Counted from the first letter of the stretch, positions 23,445 through 36,400 are shown. The stretch: 64,000 nucleotides of DNA from Brasenia schreberi (GCA_036023115.1 JAYKKT010000076.1:5084001-5148000); one strand, 5' to 3'. The notes: generated from the sequence alone by a model not told the origin. Numbers and translations: made by a program.

Positions 23445-25000
23445 GGTTGTCCAAAATCTAGTCTTTTGATAGTTTTTCTGCCATAAGAAGTGTTAATATG
23501 TGGAGCAATAGAGTCCTAGGTAACATCGAATATGGGGTCAAAACTACATGAAGAAGAAAAACCTCATCTAAAAAACACTCAACACTCACATCCTTGCCCT
23601 CCACTTGGCTTTCCTCAAGCTCCTCTCTGTATACTCCCATGAGGACAACTCTCTCTAACTAGATATATCAGATGGGTTGCCTTTCAGGGTGACTCCTCTA
23701 ATGTAGTATGACGAGGATTCAAATGTTTGTCTAGCAAGTTAACCAACTTGTTCTATTTTTCTATATTAAGATGAGTTAATAGTTTTTGGATAATGTTATG
23801 CATCTTAGCTATCTTTCTTTGGTCTACATCTTCGCACTTAAATGTTAAAGGTATTTCCACTTCTATATCAAACTTCTTTCAAAATGCATCAACTAAAAAA
23901 AGTTGGAGGGCCTCTTGAAAAGAAAAGATCTCATGAGTTATACAACTTATGTGATTGTCGTAGTGTATATCAACATAAAATTGGATTATACCTATTATTT
24001 CTACACGACTCATCTCTTTGACAATTAGATCAAGTGCATAGCGTGAGACTCTTCCCTCTAGATCTTTTATAATATTTTGTATGCAATCAACATAATATAT
24101 GATGACAGTTTGCAGTTTCCTAAACAACGTCTTTAGTCTCGTAACCTACAACTCGATCAATGAATATAGTTAGGTATATATTGTATTGAACTGTACAATG
24201 GAGCTACCAAGGAACCATTTTAACCTTGCAGGTATACCCTAGATCCCGTTGACCAAAATATAAACATTAGAGGATTTGAAATAAAATAATTATAATATAC
24301 ATATACACAAGCAAGCAAACTAGCTTACCGATTAGTTATATAAATGTCATAATACACCACCTTGTCTATCCATGTTGAGAGTATCCTCTCTTTATATGGG
24401 TTCAACCACTATTTCTTAATAAAAGAAAGCACGATAAGTAAAATTTTCTACTTCACCTCAGTAATAGCCAATGCCTCTATATACATGCTCTAGCATATAG
24501 TCAACAACATTTCTCTAACTACTACCAAATGAGGTGGCTATTTTTTTATTAATTGTTAATCAAAAAAGATCTCTCCCTATGTTCTGAGCAATATGGAATC
24601 TGGATAAGAAATATGTTGCCTTTGAGAATATGATCCTAATTGAATTTATAAGTGTAAGAATTTGTTCACTACAAACTATATATAAGAATTTGTTCACCAT
24701 ATATAACTCCTTTATGCACCTCAACACCCACACATAATTATCCTCTTTCTTTGTACCCATGAAGACAAATGAGATAGAAAAGTTCTTATTAGTTGACGCA
24801 AATCTTACAACTTCAAGAAAATGCATCTTATAACTACAAAAAAGGAATTTTTATAAGTTAAAATAAATATAAGAAAATATAACAAAAAGTAATGTATGCA
24901 TGTTTGTTTTGTACGTGCAATCAAATTCCAACAACTTCGATAACTCACATAACAATTGAATTGACTAAGAATGTATAGACACAACGTCCCTAACAATGTT
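23445..25000 (-). pseudogene. MULE transposase (MuDR-type), degraded
   Basis: The core at 24560-24826 reads LEVVRFASTNKNFSISFVFM, then KKEDNYVWVLRCIKEL, then a degraded form of the VTDRD/LMNA stretch, FSKATYFLSRFHIAQNIGRD. This follows the MULE/FAR1-like DDE domain pattern (EKEDNF.W.L, then C.WHI.KN). A further segment at 23879-24127 (ALDLIVKEMSRVE) lies where the C-terminal part is expected. The aspartate of the VTD motif appears lost (VCSEQ), so it is dead. Confidence 0.68.
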
Positions 25001-26400
25001 TGTATCTGGTATCCTCCTATGCCAAGTATGCTACTGATAACTATCTAATGAATAGTTGTTGTATAACAGTTCAACCACCCATCTCCTTTTTCCTAATTTT
25101 CATCCTCACATTGTAAATGTGTCTTACTGTATTAACGTTCATAGCATCAAGACACTTCAATTTGAACAAAATACTTCAGTTGCTATCGACTTTACTCATA
25201 CTTTTATCATACTACATTTAACATCATTCAGTATATTTGTAAATGCATACCCTTCCAAATACAAGGGTAGAGGGTAATTATGCATGCCATTTAACTATAT
25301 TAAATATCCACAAACCATTGGTACCTCCACTACTCTTAGTAAGAATGGGTATTTCACCTTCTTCATATAGGTTCAACGATGACTTTCAATATCAATATTT
25401 TTGTTACTTTGGTATTCGTCACTTCTTTCATACTTAAGTCATACAATGACTTTCAATATCAATATTGTGCTTCCTCTCAACATCTCTTATCCACTAAACC
25501 ATGTTATCCCGACTACAAAATATTGAATACATAATAAGTGCAAATGCATAATTAAGTTCATCACCCTTATTACCAATAAATGCATCACTACATGTATCAT
25601 CACCTAACCAATCAACAAATAGGTTTATGTCTACTTCATCAATCTCAGTATTATCATATGTAGTATATCTAGAATCTACTACATGATAATAAACACTTTC
25701 ACTTGATTTCTTTAACAACTTGTAGATTAAAGAATAACAATATTAATATAACAAAAGTACGGAGTAACTCACTTTGTTTGCATCTAGAACATTGATAGTG
25801 ATATTACTACATTACATCTCTCTTAGAAGATGGTCACACATAGAGTTCGTACAACTTTACCAAGCATCATGCTTAGGGCACACTTTAGTAATGGTGAAAC
25901 ACGCCTGGCATGCAACCCCATCTATGAGAGTGATGCACCTACGACATGTCGACATGTCAGGGATGACACACCAATCGCACGTCATTTTTCCAATTAGTGA
26001 CACTCACCTCACCTGAATCATCTATAGAAGATGTCTCCAAAACTTGATTTTTCGATCCGTTTTTGATGTTGTTCTTTGCTAGATTGATGGAAGACTTTAA
26101 AAATATCCGTAGAGTAGTTTTGTGGGATTCAAATAGATCAAAAGTGATAAAAATAGGGAAAATGAATAAATTTAAGGTCAATGAGGATAAAAAACCATCG
26201 GAGGAAGGATAGAAGGTTAGGAAGAAGAGTAAACAAAGATGAAAATGATGGTGGTGGTGGTGTACAACCAACAATAGAGTTGGTAACATGAAGGGGGTGT
26301 AGGAAGAGAGAGAAGTTGTACGAGGGTCATTTTGAGTTTTTAAAAAAGAGTTGTATATTTAGTAAAAAGAGTGTATGAATAGTAATTATATGAGGAGGTT
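25001..26400 (-). other. 5' part of MULE relic 1
   Basis: This probably holds the N-terminal coding and leader of the minus-strand transposase. An acidic 75-residue stretch is open at 25494-25718, but I do not recognise its family. From 26230 the sequence is purine-rich on the plus strand and leads to the putative terminal repeat near 26300-26400. Confidence 0.35.
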
Positions 26401-27489
26401 AGTATCTACACAATGCTTTTACTATCCACACTCTTTTTTTCGAAAATACCAAAACTATTCCAACACTGTCTCTCTTCCCTTCATACTGTTTTTCAGTGTT
26501 TTTTCTCTTCACTCTAATGATTGACATTTTGTTTGTGTATTTACTATCATTGCCTTCTCCAACAATCGAATAATGTAGAAGTAAACTCTTTTGAATCCCG
26601 TCATAGAAGAAGAATTAAAAGGAGGAAAAGAAGGAGGAGGTTGATTTATAGAGAGATTTTGAGAGTTTTATAGGTACATGATGGATTCAACATTTTGGAT
26701 GTATGAAGCCATTGGTTCGGTGACTATGAATTGATCGTCGTTCGGGTTGAGATGTGGCCTAATTGTATCTCTCTTATTGGAGGATATGCAACCCTCTATT
26801 AGAAGATGTGACACAGTCACATTTCTCTCTAAGGGGAGATGCGGATGTGCCAAACACCTTATATTCCTACTATAATATATTGTAAGATGATAAAGAACTG
26901 AGCAAAAATATTTATTGTGGTAGAGTAGATTCTGAAAACATGATGAGTGATGAAAATGTTATTATAGTGGAGTACCTTTTGGATCTACTATGAACAAGAA
27001 AATTGGTTATGATTGTGGTATTATTTTTTGACGGATTGACTAATGAAGTTGAAGACATATTTGTTGACTACAAAGCAATAGACTTGATTATGTGTTTGCG
27101 TCTACAATAAATGACATGTTTTTACAATTAAGGTATGGATTGGATGTGAAAGAAGTGACAAATATAAGAGGAGTAAAAAAGTTAATGTCGAAAATAATAG
27201 GTGAATGAACATTAAGAAGGTAAAGTGCCTACTTTTAGTGATAAAAGAGGTTACAATCAATGGTTATTAGAAGTTGAATATGGTACATAATCACTCTCTA
27301 GGTTTGAATCTTGAAGGTCATACTTTTGTAGAGAAATTGAGTGAATCTTAGTATAATATAACAAAGGACATAAAAAAAAGTCATTGCAAACTCAAGCATA
27401 TTTTATCACATATGCAATGGGTTAATGAGTCAAATATTAGTACAACAAGGCATATTTACAATATAAAAAAGAAAATTAGGAAGGAAGAG

Positions 27490-28000
27490 AGGGTTGTCAG
27501 ATTGTTTTGCAACAACTATTATAAGATTTAGACTATCACCACACGGCATTGTAAGATATCAGATACAGATATTATCAATGATATTGTGTTTACACATCCC
27601 CGTTTTATGCAACTATTACATGCATTATCATGGATATTGGAGTTTGATATCATATATAAGACAAACATGAATAAGTTCTTTTGTTTCATGTGTTTAATAT
27701 TGTTTCTTATATTAAGTAATACTTATATATACTATATAATTTGTAGGTATAAGATGTCTTTCCTTAAGGTTATGGGGTTTACATCAATTAACAAGATTTT
27801 TTTTGTAGTATTTGTTTTCATGAGTACGGAGATGAAGGAGAATTATGTTAGTGTTGAAGTGCATCAATGAGTTATGCAAGTCAAACAACTTTTATGTATA
27901 ATTTGTAATGATTGTGATCTAGCATTGAAGAATGTCATTCAAATTGTATTTTCGAAGGTGACATATTTCTTATGTAAATGGCATATTGTGAAAGACATTG
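27490..28000 (+). pseudogene. MULE transposase core, second copy, degraded
   Basis: IIYKTNM, an intron-like AT stretch, then MSFLKVMGFTSINKIFFVVF and STEMKENYV parallel the minus-strand copy at 24560-24826 (LEVVRFASTNKNFSISF..TKKEDNYVW). After 27870 the reading continues with SKVTYFLCKWHIVKDI, the C.WHI motif, in another frame. Confidence 0.65.
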
Positions 28001-28837
28001 AAGGATTTATTTGTGAAATTGTTAAGGAATAAAATATTGCATACATTGTTGCACCACAAGGATGCATGCAGTGCAATATCTTTATGATAGCAGTTGAGAC
28101 CATTACGATAGTGCAATAATTATGGTGCCATGTAGGACTCGTCGCACTCATCTATATACATTGTTGGGATGCTAAAGTGCTCAAGTTGTAAACAATGTGA
28201 ACTTTGCACTTCTCAAATACCTTCTCATGACTCGCACTATACATTATATGTATGGGGGCTTTGCCGGTTTATGTGCAAGATATGACCTTATTCGAGCAAT
28301 TGGGATCACTTGGTGACAATCAAACCACCAAACAGGTTGCTCCTGCATGTAAGGTTCTACAACATCCATCCATGGTATCATAACAACTTATATGAATTGT
28401 TATCCAATAGTTTGTAAGAACCATATAGATGCTAGTCGGTCTGCATTACATAAAAGTAAAGATAAACATGACATAATATCCCAACCTATGTTAATTAAAA
28501 ATGGCATACATGTTTGCAGTTTAATAACTTACATGAAGTAAGTCGATTAATAGGAGAATTCCTATAATTAATATTTTCCATCCACTTGTCTGCCTATAGT
28601 TGCCTATCAACCAATTATAGTTGCACATTGATTCTAAAGGCTAAGATTTATAAATCTATGCTTACAAATATAATATAATATTTAATTATTAAAATATAAA
28701 AACAAACTATATAGAAGTACTTTAGTAAACATAAATAACAAATTGTTACTATACCCACTTAGTTGTTGTGTCTTAATTATGGAGTTTTTCTCAATTGTAT
28801 ATATAAATAAATAAATATTGTTGCACCATACAGATGT

Positions 28838-29260
28838 CTACCAACACTCCGACAATAGCTGCATTGTCGTAATTGACACTCTATATTTAGACTTATCCTG
28901 ATATAATTTACATGCAAGTTGATACAACAAATATAATACAACTTTCTTCTCGAGTATCAGTCTCTTACTCCTAATACGAGTTAAGAGCACTTCAAACTTA
29001 ATGGTTTTGAACATAATCTGCAACATGACTTCAACGGTATTGATTTCCAACGTATCACTCAAAAGTCTTCCTTACTTCGAGTCATCATCTTTGGCATCAA
29101 AGCAACAAGCTCGTTGCTTATCCAAAGACAAAGTATTTCATTGACATTGTTAAGGATTATAGTCATCTCACCCTATGGCATATGAAAGTTATTTATGTCT
29201 GATTATCAATTCTCGATAAAAGCACTCAACAATGTATGATATATAACCTCATATAATAAT
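28838..29260 (-). pseudogene. Plant mobile domain remnant, second copy
   Basis: Minus-strand readings from about 29210 give FHMP, a stop, GEMTIILNNVNEILCLW, matching the FxxPxGEMTITLxDVxxLLGL motif. Reading continues in pieces to 28838 with no intact frame. Confidence 0.55.
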
Positions 29261-29874
29261 TCTCCCTAGAAAACCACCCCACCCCTATGTGCAATGTCAA
29301 TCCATTATCGGGCTTCACATCCCCTTATTTGACTATCCATGCTCTCGAAAGGGTATATTGTGTGTTGGTTGTTACCACTTTTAGTATTGTCTATATACTT
29401 ATATTTATATAGTCAGTTAGAATTTGAGTATTATATTTATTTATCAAATATACAATTCAACTATAGTTAAAATTACTTGCTCTTACGAGATTTTATAGGC
29501 GATGTGACTTTTAAAACTAGAAAATAACTCCAGAATATCAAAGACTCCATCACCATCTCTCTCTGCACTATCTACATCATCATGATAATTTGAAGGATCA
29601 ATTTCATCATTATGATGCTAATCTAAAGGACAATCATCATTATCAACATGTGTATCTTGTTTTCCTTTGTCTTCCTCCTCATTTCCTTTTTTTTCTTCTT
29701 CTTCTTTCGCACGTTAAGCATGAGAGAGAGAGAAGGAGGTAAGGCAAGTGAGGTTGACAGCAAGAGGGTGGAAAGAGGATGGGTTGATTGCAAAGAAGAG
29801 AGGGAGGGTATTGTGAGAATTTTGGGAAATGACAAAAAACGGATGTGCTTATAGTAAAACCGGTATATAGGTAA

Positions 29875-30545
29875 CTATTATGCATCCTTAAACTCAGACA
29901 CCTGAAACAGATATTATGACTTTAAATATAAATTTAATGATTCTTTATTGATTAAAAACTACTATTATTTTATTATAGAAATAAACTCCGAACACAACGA
30001 GAACATGTTTTATGTGTGTGGGTGTGTATGTGAGAGGGTAGAAGAATGGGAAGTATCATGGGACATACAATTTATTAGACAAAGGACCATGACACTTTAA
30101 TAAAGTTTTTTCCTTTGGTACAGGAAAAAGAACTTGTTTAAATAGTAATAGTTGTTTGCCCTGGCTTTTTCACCTTATACGGAGAGAGAGAGAGAGAGAG
30201 AAAGGGAGGGAGAAAGAGAAGCAGGACAACATGAACGACTTCCTTAAACTCAAAAACCTTGAACTGATATTCTGTTTTTTAAAAAATTTAAATTTGATGG
30301 TTCATTATTTACCAAAAAATCTACTACCGTTTTTATTATACAAATAAACTCTGAAATGCAACGAGAACACACACATATATGTCTGTGTGTGTTTGTTTGT
30401 CTCTGTCTGTCGTGTGTGTGTGAGAGAGATGCATTACACGACATGCAAGGTATTAGACATATCACCATTACACTTTCATCAAGTTTTTCCTTTTGAAACG
30501 GGAAAACATAACTCGATTAAAGCGTAATAGTTGTTCCTTACCTTA
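29875..30545. repeat. Diverged tandem duplication, unit about 355 bases
   Basis: Segments at 29880-30170 and 30240-30545 are collinear: AACTC..CTGA.ACAGATATT, AAATTTAATG.TTC, AATAAACTC.GAA..CAACGAGAAC, a TG-rich run, ATTAGACA, GACACTTTAATAAAGTTTTTTCC and AATAGTTGTT. A GA microsatellite (30181-30201) lies between the units. Confidence 0.6.
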
Positions 30546-30785
30546 CCTAGGCCTTTTTCCACACTAAATGTGGTTGGCTAGAGAGTGCAACACGATAACT
30601 TCTTAGGAGATCATCCATCCTAATACTATTTTCACTTAAGCATGTTTTAACTTCAGAATTTAGATGAGATCCAGTGTGTTCATGCTTCAAACATTGCAAC
30701 CCTTTAGACCCAAACAAAGTTTCTGTCGTCTCCTTTTATCTTGACTTGATACCAGCTATGTAAGGGTGATCCCTTGCTTGAAGCG
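30545..30785 (-). repeat. Dispersed SINE-like repeat, copy 2
   Basis: The best preserved of the three copies: it begins CCTAGGCCTTTTTCCACACT and contains GTGGTTGGCTAGAGAGTGCA, CTTCTTAGGAGATCATCCAT and a TGTGTTCATGCTTCAAACAT stretch. The first motif resembles the reverse complement of the RTE tail region. No clear target duplication was found. Confidence 0.48.
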
Positions 30786-31008
30786 TAATGGTTTAAACTC
30801 CAAAAAGCAAAAGTACCTGCATGTGTGTCCCCTTGCACAACGTATCTGTTAATTCTTTGAGCCCAAACAAGTTCAGCTCTTGTCTTGTACGATTATGAGC
30901 ATAAAGGACTCAAATTGAAACTTTTCGTGACTCAGCTCATAGGTTCACGAATCAGAAACCAATTCAAGCACAGCATGATTTGAGTTGTGTTGAAGATAAG
31001 CTGCTCAC

Positions 31009-31039
31009 CTTCTTCAGCAGCCTTTACTCTAAAAGCCAT
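31009..31039 (-). CDS. Candidate first coding exon of an unidentified gene
   Basis: ATG at 31039-31037 opens MAFRVKAAEE and a GT donor (GTGAGC) follows at 31008. Upstream on the same strand are a leader-like stretch and a GA microsatellite (31096-31130), the same arrangement as at DAD1. I do not recognise the peptide and find no second exon in the transposon-rich sequence below it. It may be chance. Confidence 0.2.
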
Positions 31040-31139
31040 TTGAGAACGCCAAACTCTAGCTGGTAAACACTGAACAAGCCGCGCTGAGGCTATTTCGTTT
31101 TCTCTCTCTCCCTCTCTCTCTCTCTCTCAGACATGCACA

Positions 31140-32050
31140 CGTGGGGAGCAGATGGACCCGAACATCAGCAGTTCATTCGTTTTGCATTTTTCTAAGAAGC
31201 TCTGGTTGAGCAAACCCCTAATGGTTCATAATATAACGGCAATATACATCAAAAGATTATTGAGGTTTATCTTTACATTGATGTGATCTGCGATAAGATG
31301 CAAGTATTGCAGCTCATATCGTAAGAGGTAAGGTGCACTTTGATTGTTTGAAACCCAGAGTAACGAATAGGGTGACGATTTAATGTTCCATATAAATTCA
31401 TTTGTTCCATAACGAGCTGAAAAATAGCCCTCCCTCTAAGTATGACCGGGTTGACACTATAAAACATGACATAGAAGCCCAACACAAAATTACTTGCCTG
31501 AATGTCCACCCAAAGTATCACACACTAAGGAAGGATTGGATTGCGTTCAGATTGACTTCTCTTCTGCACAAACACAAAATGACACGATACAGTCACCGCC
31601 CAAGAACAGAACTACTGGCAATATAACACCCAACATAGACACGACCCAAAAACTTTATGTCCACAAGTTGGTCATTATTTCGTAACAAGACAAAATTATG
31701 AGTCTAGGTTTATGCTCGTGTAAGTCTTTGTTTATTATTGTATAACAAAACAAACATAATGAGTCCAAGTTTATGCTTGCACAAATCCTTCTTTGGGCTC
31801 AAACTCCTATTTTAAGTTCAAATGTTCAAAACAAAAGCATGTATACATCATCTGCTATAATAATTAAAAAATCAAATAGGTTTATAAAAATTTACAACAA
31901 AATAAACATTTACGTTCCAAGCTATACAAGTCCAGTTGAGCCCAATACACCTTGTCCCTTCAATTAGTGGAGGTCAGCGAACCCAATATGAACGAGTCCA
32001 ACCATGCCGATCAGTGAGTCTCAGGACCGTAAGGGGTTTGAGCAACTGCC
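31140..32050. other. Intergenic sequence, no recognised gene
   Basis: No recognised coding or transposon family. Short open frames on both strands are mutually overlapping and without motifs. Confidence 0.4.
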
Positions 32051-32053
32051 CAC

Positions 32054-32056
<3 letters not shown>

Positions 32057-32098
<42 letters not shown>
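32057..32098. repeat. GA microsatellite
   Basis: About 20 uninterrupted GA units. Confidence 0.95.
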
Positions 32099-32100
<2 letters not shown>

Positions 32101-32454
32101 CATGAATTTGTCTTTTATTTCCTAAAATTCCCAAGGAGGGCAATATTTCAGAAAGCATGTGGTACATCTTTTCCCCAAATTCCCAAGGGGCATCTACTGT
32201 TTCCTAAAATTCCTGGGGAACATGCCCCCTAGAACCCCTCTCCGTCCCTGAGAATTTCCATGAATGAGTAATCGAGAGGTCATAGAGCCTATTGTTACCT
32301 TTAGAATGACTTTTGGAACCATTCAGATGGTTTATGCTAGACAGCAATTGTTTGAGAATTTTTTTCTTAATTTCATGAATACCATCTCCTATCACATTCC
32401 AGTAAATCTGATGAAAAGTGCAGAGGTTATCTTCGATGTTTGATACATATCTTA

Positions 32455-32800
32455 ACCTTAACCAAGCCTTTTTCCGCACTAACTAGAGTGTGCAACATCT
32501 ACGAGGCCACCCATCCTACATTCCTACTACTGTCCTTGCACAAACAGCAATCACTCGCCTGGCTACGGAGTCAACTCACAAGTTTGGAGGTCATGGGCTC
32601 CATTTGTAGGTCCTTCCCGTTGGAAGAAAAAAATTCACGATTCTGATGGAACCTGGTGTGTTGCTGCTGGAAATATTGCACACCTGACTAAAAGATTTGA
32701 CAAAATTTTACGCGAGCTACCTAATACAACCCTCTTCCTTCCTTCATGCTTGCAACCGGCTACGTACAGGTGAACCCTTCCTCTAGCCGAAATCAATACT
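32455..32800 (-). repeat. Dispersed SINE-like repeat, copy 3
   Basis: Begins AACCAAGCCTTTTTCCGCACTA, close to copy 2, and shares CCACCCATCCTA..TTCCTACTACT, GGAACCTGGTGTGTTGCTGC and a CTACGTACAGGTGAACCCTT segment with copy 2 (CTATGTAAGGGTGATCCCTT). It has a unique insertion with GGAGTCAACTCACAAGTTTG, which resembles a tRNA-type internal region. Confidence 0.45.
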
Positions 32801-33329
32801 AAGGGCTGCCCCTTAATCTTTTCGGTTGTAAAGAATATTAGTATAAATGTACTAACAAATCCATCATCTATATAGACCTACATGTAACCTCAGCATCTAT
32901 ATTCTTGCAAGATCATAACAAGGAGCTGTTCTTCTTGAAGATTCCTTGACGATATACAAACTGTATGCTTCTGCAGAGATCCCTGCACTGTTATAACTCT
33001 ATCACACTCCAAATTGAATAATAAATATTTAAATACACATTTAGCTGTCATTCACAATTTACATCTTCCCAGAGAAGTTCAACAAAAGAGGTGAACATTA
33101 TCATCTACACAAAGGGTGCAACCTCCTTAGAGGTAGCAGCAAAAATGTAATGAAATCAAAGAGAATTGGCACCAGAAAAACGAAGCACTAGCTAAGCGAA
33201 AAGTTTAGGCGAGAGGCAAGCTTTGAGAGGGAGAGATCTATAATCAAAATATTAAGAATCCAAACTTTCTGTAATGTACAAACTGCCCCCTAAGCTCATG
33301 AAGTGATGAAAAAGCAGAAATGCAGCCTC

Positions 33330-33487
33330 TCAAGCAATAAGATGCTGCTTAGAAATGCTCTTTTTGGTTGTGTATATTGACTCGTTTGTAGCGATCATAA
33401 GCTCTCTAGCTGTCCAAGTGACATGTGTCAAACTCCTTAAGGAACCTATTATCTCGGCCTGATAGGCGGAAAGCATACGGAGACAAT
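33330..33487 (-). CDS. LIN-related gene, last exon
   Basis: Acceptor CCACAG; the first two bases complete an aspartate codon with the base left by exon 7. The reading is [19 protein letters not shown], then [11 protein letters not shown], ending SKQHLIA and TGA at 33332-33330. VTWTA.EL is the usual C-terminal motif of the ARM part of this family. No WD40 repeat follows in the window below it. Confidence 0.78.
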
Positions 33488-36400
33488 CTGTGGAGAAGGA
33501 ATTCCAACATCAGGATACAATGCTGTGGAATGATTTTGAGAAACAAGTTATGATCTACAAAGAGACTCTAATGCAAATCAGATCAACAAGTTTAAAACTT
33601 AATCAACACTAAAGCTATCTCAGATGGGTGCAGGTGCAATGGTTGTGGCACAAACATTTTAAAGATCATCGGTGTGGAAAATGGTGCCTTATATCTATCT
33701 ATCTATCTATATATGTATATGTACAACTGAACACTTTTTGAATTTCAATTAGGTCAAAGAACAAAACAAACATCTTATAAGCTACAAAACTATAGAATCT
33801 ATACCACAAACTGTAAGTACTTTTTGCTAGTGCCCTTGTAACATGTGTGTCCACTCAGGTGAAGTACTAGCATCAGATGTCAGTAAATCTGACACAGGTG
33901 TGGTAAGGGAAGTGCCCTTGTAACATGGCATTAACATCGACCAACAAAGTAGATGCACATGGAAAATCATGTCATACCACTGAATGTGAACCCCATTGTG
34001 TGGAAAGATCATGTCTAAACTAGATTAGGTACTGGAATCTCAACATAAATGCTTAGATTCTTGAGACATCTCATCAAGAAACGTCATGTTCTGTATTGAC
34101 AGGTATCATTGATAAGTGCATCTGTCGCAGAGTGTTCGACATTGACACTTCAGCTTCCTACAAGTGTTTGAGTAATTGAAGAAGTCACGAGAGGTGGAGA
34201 GAGGTATTTTCAGTCCATATAAGCATTGTACATCTCTTTTCGTCCATGAACCGATGAGCATTACAGAACCTATGCCAAAACCAAAACTAAAACCAGAACC
34301 ATGCCTTTTTCAAGATCAAGTGGGATCCGCTACTTGGATTCTTGGTCGCTATTATGCATGACCAAGAGTCCTATTAGCATATAACTACAAAAATGTAAAT
34401 ATCATGCTTTATTATATCACTTTTTTCAGCAACAATGTTCAATTGCAGAATATTGAAATCATGATAACTTATGCGGATAAGACTGAAGTTCTCACACAAG
34501 GAGTTACAACTCTTCTGGCAAGGGTGTCAACCTGAAAAGCCTTCCAGTTGAAGGTCCCAAGATCGATACCCTCAGATGTGCATATATGGTAGCAGTCATC
34601 TAACATCAGGTTGCCTACCAAAAAATAACGAGAAAAGGACTGAAGTGTTCGGTACCTGGATTCTTAGAGAAATTCAGAAGTGAAAATGAAGCTAGAACCC
34701 TTTCTTCAACTGCTCTGTCAAATCTTAAGCTTTCAATCAGACTTCTTGCCAAGACAGAACATGTCATGTACTGTAGCTCAACCTGCTGATGTCTAGCAAG
34801 ACTGTGACTGATCCATGCAACAGTAACCAGGCATGCACGAGCAAGCGTACGAGTTGCATGACATATAGGCAATGAAAGTGCCTCCAGGAACCTTTTCTTT
34901 CCATTTGTAAGCAGCACATTCGCCACATTAATATGCCATTCATCAATCAATTTTTCCTCTTCATCCTGATGATGAGATTATCAATACAAAAAACAAAAGG
35001 AAGCAGGGGAGAATACATTCAACTATGACAATAAGATCAAAATGATCATAGAGATAGGAACTTGAATACAATATCAGGAAGTCATAATCGGACAAAGGTT
35101 CACAAGAAATATGGATAACTTATCAGGATATTATAGTAAGCATCTGCAACGCTTCCTCCATATTAGTCTTAATCACATAATAAATTTGATGTATATGGTG
35201 CACATTCTTAGTGCATAGTAATGGAACGTATCTCAATGTCCCAAAACAAGGAATATCTGGCTGAAAAATCATTTAGCTGAGCCCTCAGGCAGCATATTTG
35301 AAACATATAAAGCTGACAGCCAGACCTGAAGAACAAGAGAATCTGAATTGCTTTTAACAACCATGGTCCTAAAATTATTATGGTCCAGCTTGCATAGAGT
35401 TTGGTTATAAAACTCGCTGAGGAACGCAAAAGGCTGTGCGCGGGGAATTTGCACACCGTAGAACTGCCCTTATCTGGAAGTAGAACTCTTAACTAAGATA
35501 GAAGTTTGCCCTTTTCCCAGGCAAAAGGTGCCACATATGAATGCTTTTGTTCTCAAAAGCATCCTCGTAAAGGAATAAGAAAAGCTCACCACAAGGAATA
35601 GTAGTATATTTTGCCATGAATGCAGCTACCAAAACAGAGCAATTAGGCCCAAAGAAAGCTCCCAATTATTTATAGACAATTACTTCAATTACCATCAGAA
35701 TTATACTCATATAATTGATCGGTTATTCTTATGCTAAATGACCTCCTTTGACATCTATATAAAATGGCTAGGAAGGAATTTTACAAATCCTCTCGGATTC
35801 TGTAAAAACTTGAAGTTCCCAGCATATCTAACTATGTATCATGACCAATTTAATGAAACTACTGTCTGTCACATTCTAGAAAGTGTTAGGACTGTTAAAT
35901 GTAATAGTCGTTGGAGGCATTGAGGGCGAGTGCCTCCAACGGCTATGCTGGCCAAGCCTAGCCACCACCGGCAGCTGGTCTGTTTTGCTGCCTTTTACTC
36001 TTCCTTTCCCCCTTACAACCTCTATATATATCCTCTTTCTCTTCAATAAAGACATGTTGTCTAGCACAACTTTTGTTTGTAGTTTCTCTTCAATAAAGAC
36101 ATGTTGTCTAGCACAACTTTTGTTTGTAGTTTGTCTTTCTTACTCTTGCATTCTTGACTTGAGAAATACATTATTGGATGACTTAATATCTTAGCGCTTT
36201 GACGAATTGCAACTTGGATGATTCAACCTTCGGTTATCATCAAATATTTATATGATATCAGAGTCTCGTTTTGAAGAATTCAAGCACATCGGAAAGAGTG
36301 TCAAGATTGCAAATTTCATAAAATCATTCCAAACTTCGGGGAATTCTAAAACTTTCGTTTTTGCATTAAAATGGAAAACAAAAATGAATCTTTTAGATGC

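Larger units (their letters stand above)
20500..26400 (-). mobile_element. MULE relic 1: Mutator-type transposase (minus) and convergent plant-mobile-domain ORF (plus)
   Basis: The right part carries a MULE transposase on the minus strand and the left part a PMD reading on the plus strand, pointing at each other. The same arrangement in reverse is seen at 26405-29890. At the junction, AAAAAGAGTGTATGAATAGTAA (26360-26390) faces its approximate reverse complement at 26420-26440, which may be adjoining terminal repeats of the two elements. The left end is not defined. Confidence 0.6.
26405..29890 (+). mobile_element. MULE relic 2: transposase (plus) and convergent plant-mobile-domain remnant (minus)
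   Basis: Same gene order as relic 1 but inverted as a whole: the transposase remnant lies at 27490-28000 on plus and the PMD remnant at 28838-29260 on minus. The right end (about 29700-29870) has a purine-rich stretch followed by GAAATGACAAAAAACGGATGTG, similar in character to the inner end of relic 1. The borders are approximate. Confidence 0.55.

Noticed and set aside
29623..29885. Overlapping open frames around 29.7 kb
   Set aside because: They are produced by a GA/CT-rich stretch open in several frames on both strands; no motif.
32204..32646. Open frames on both strands near 32.2-32.6 kb
   Set aside because: They overlap each other and the dispersed SINE-like repeat; no protein family recognised.
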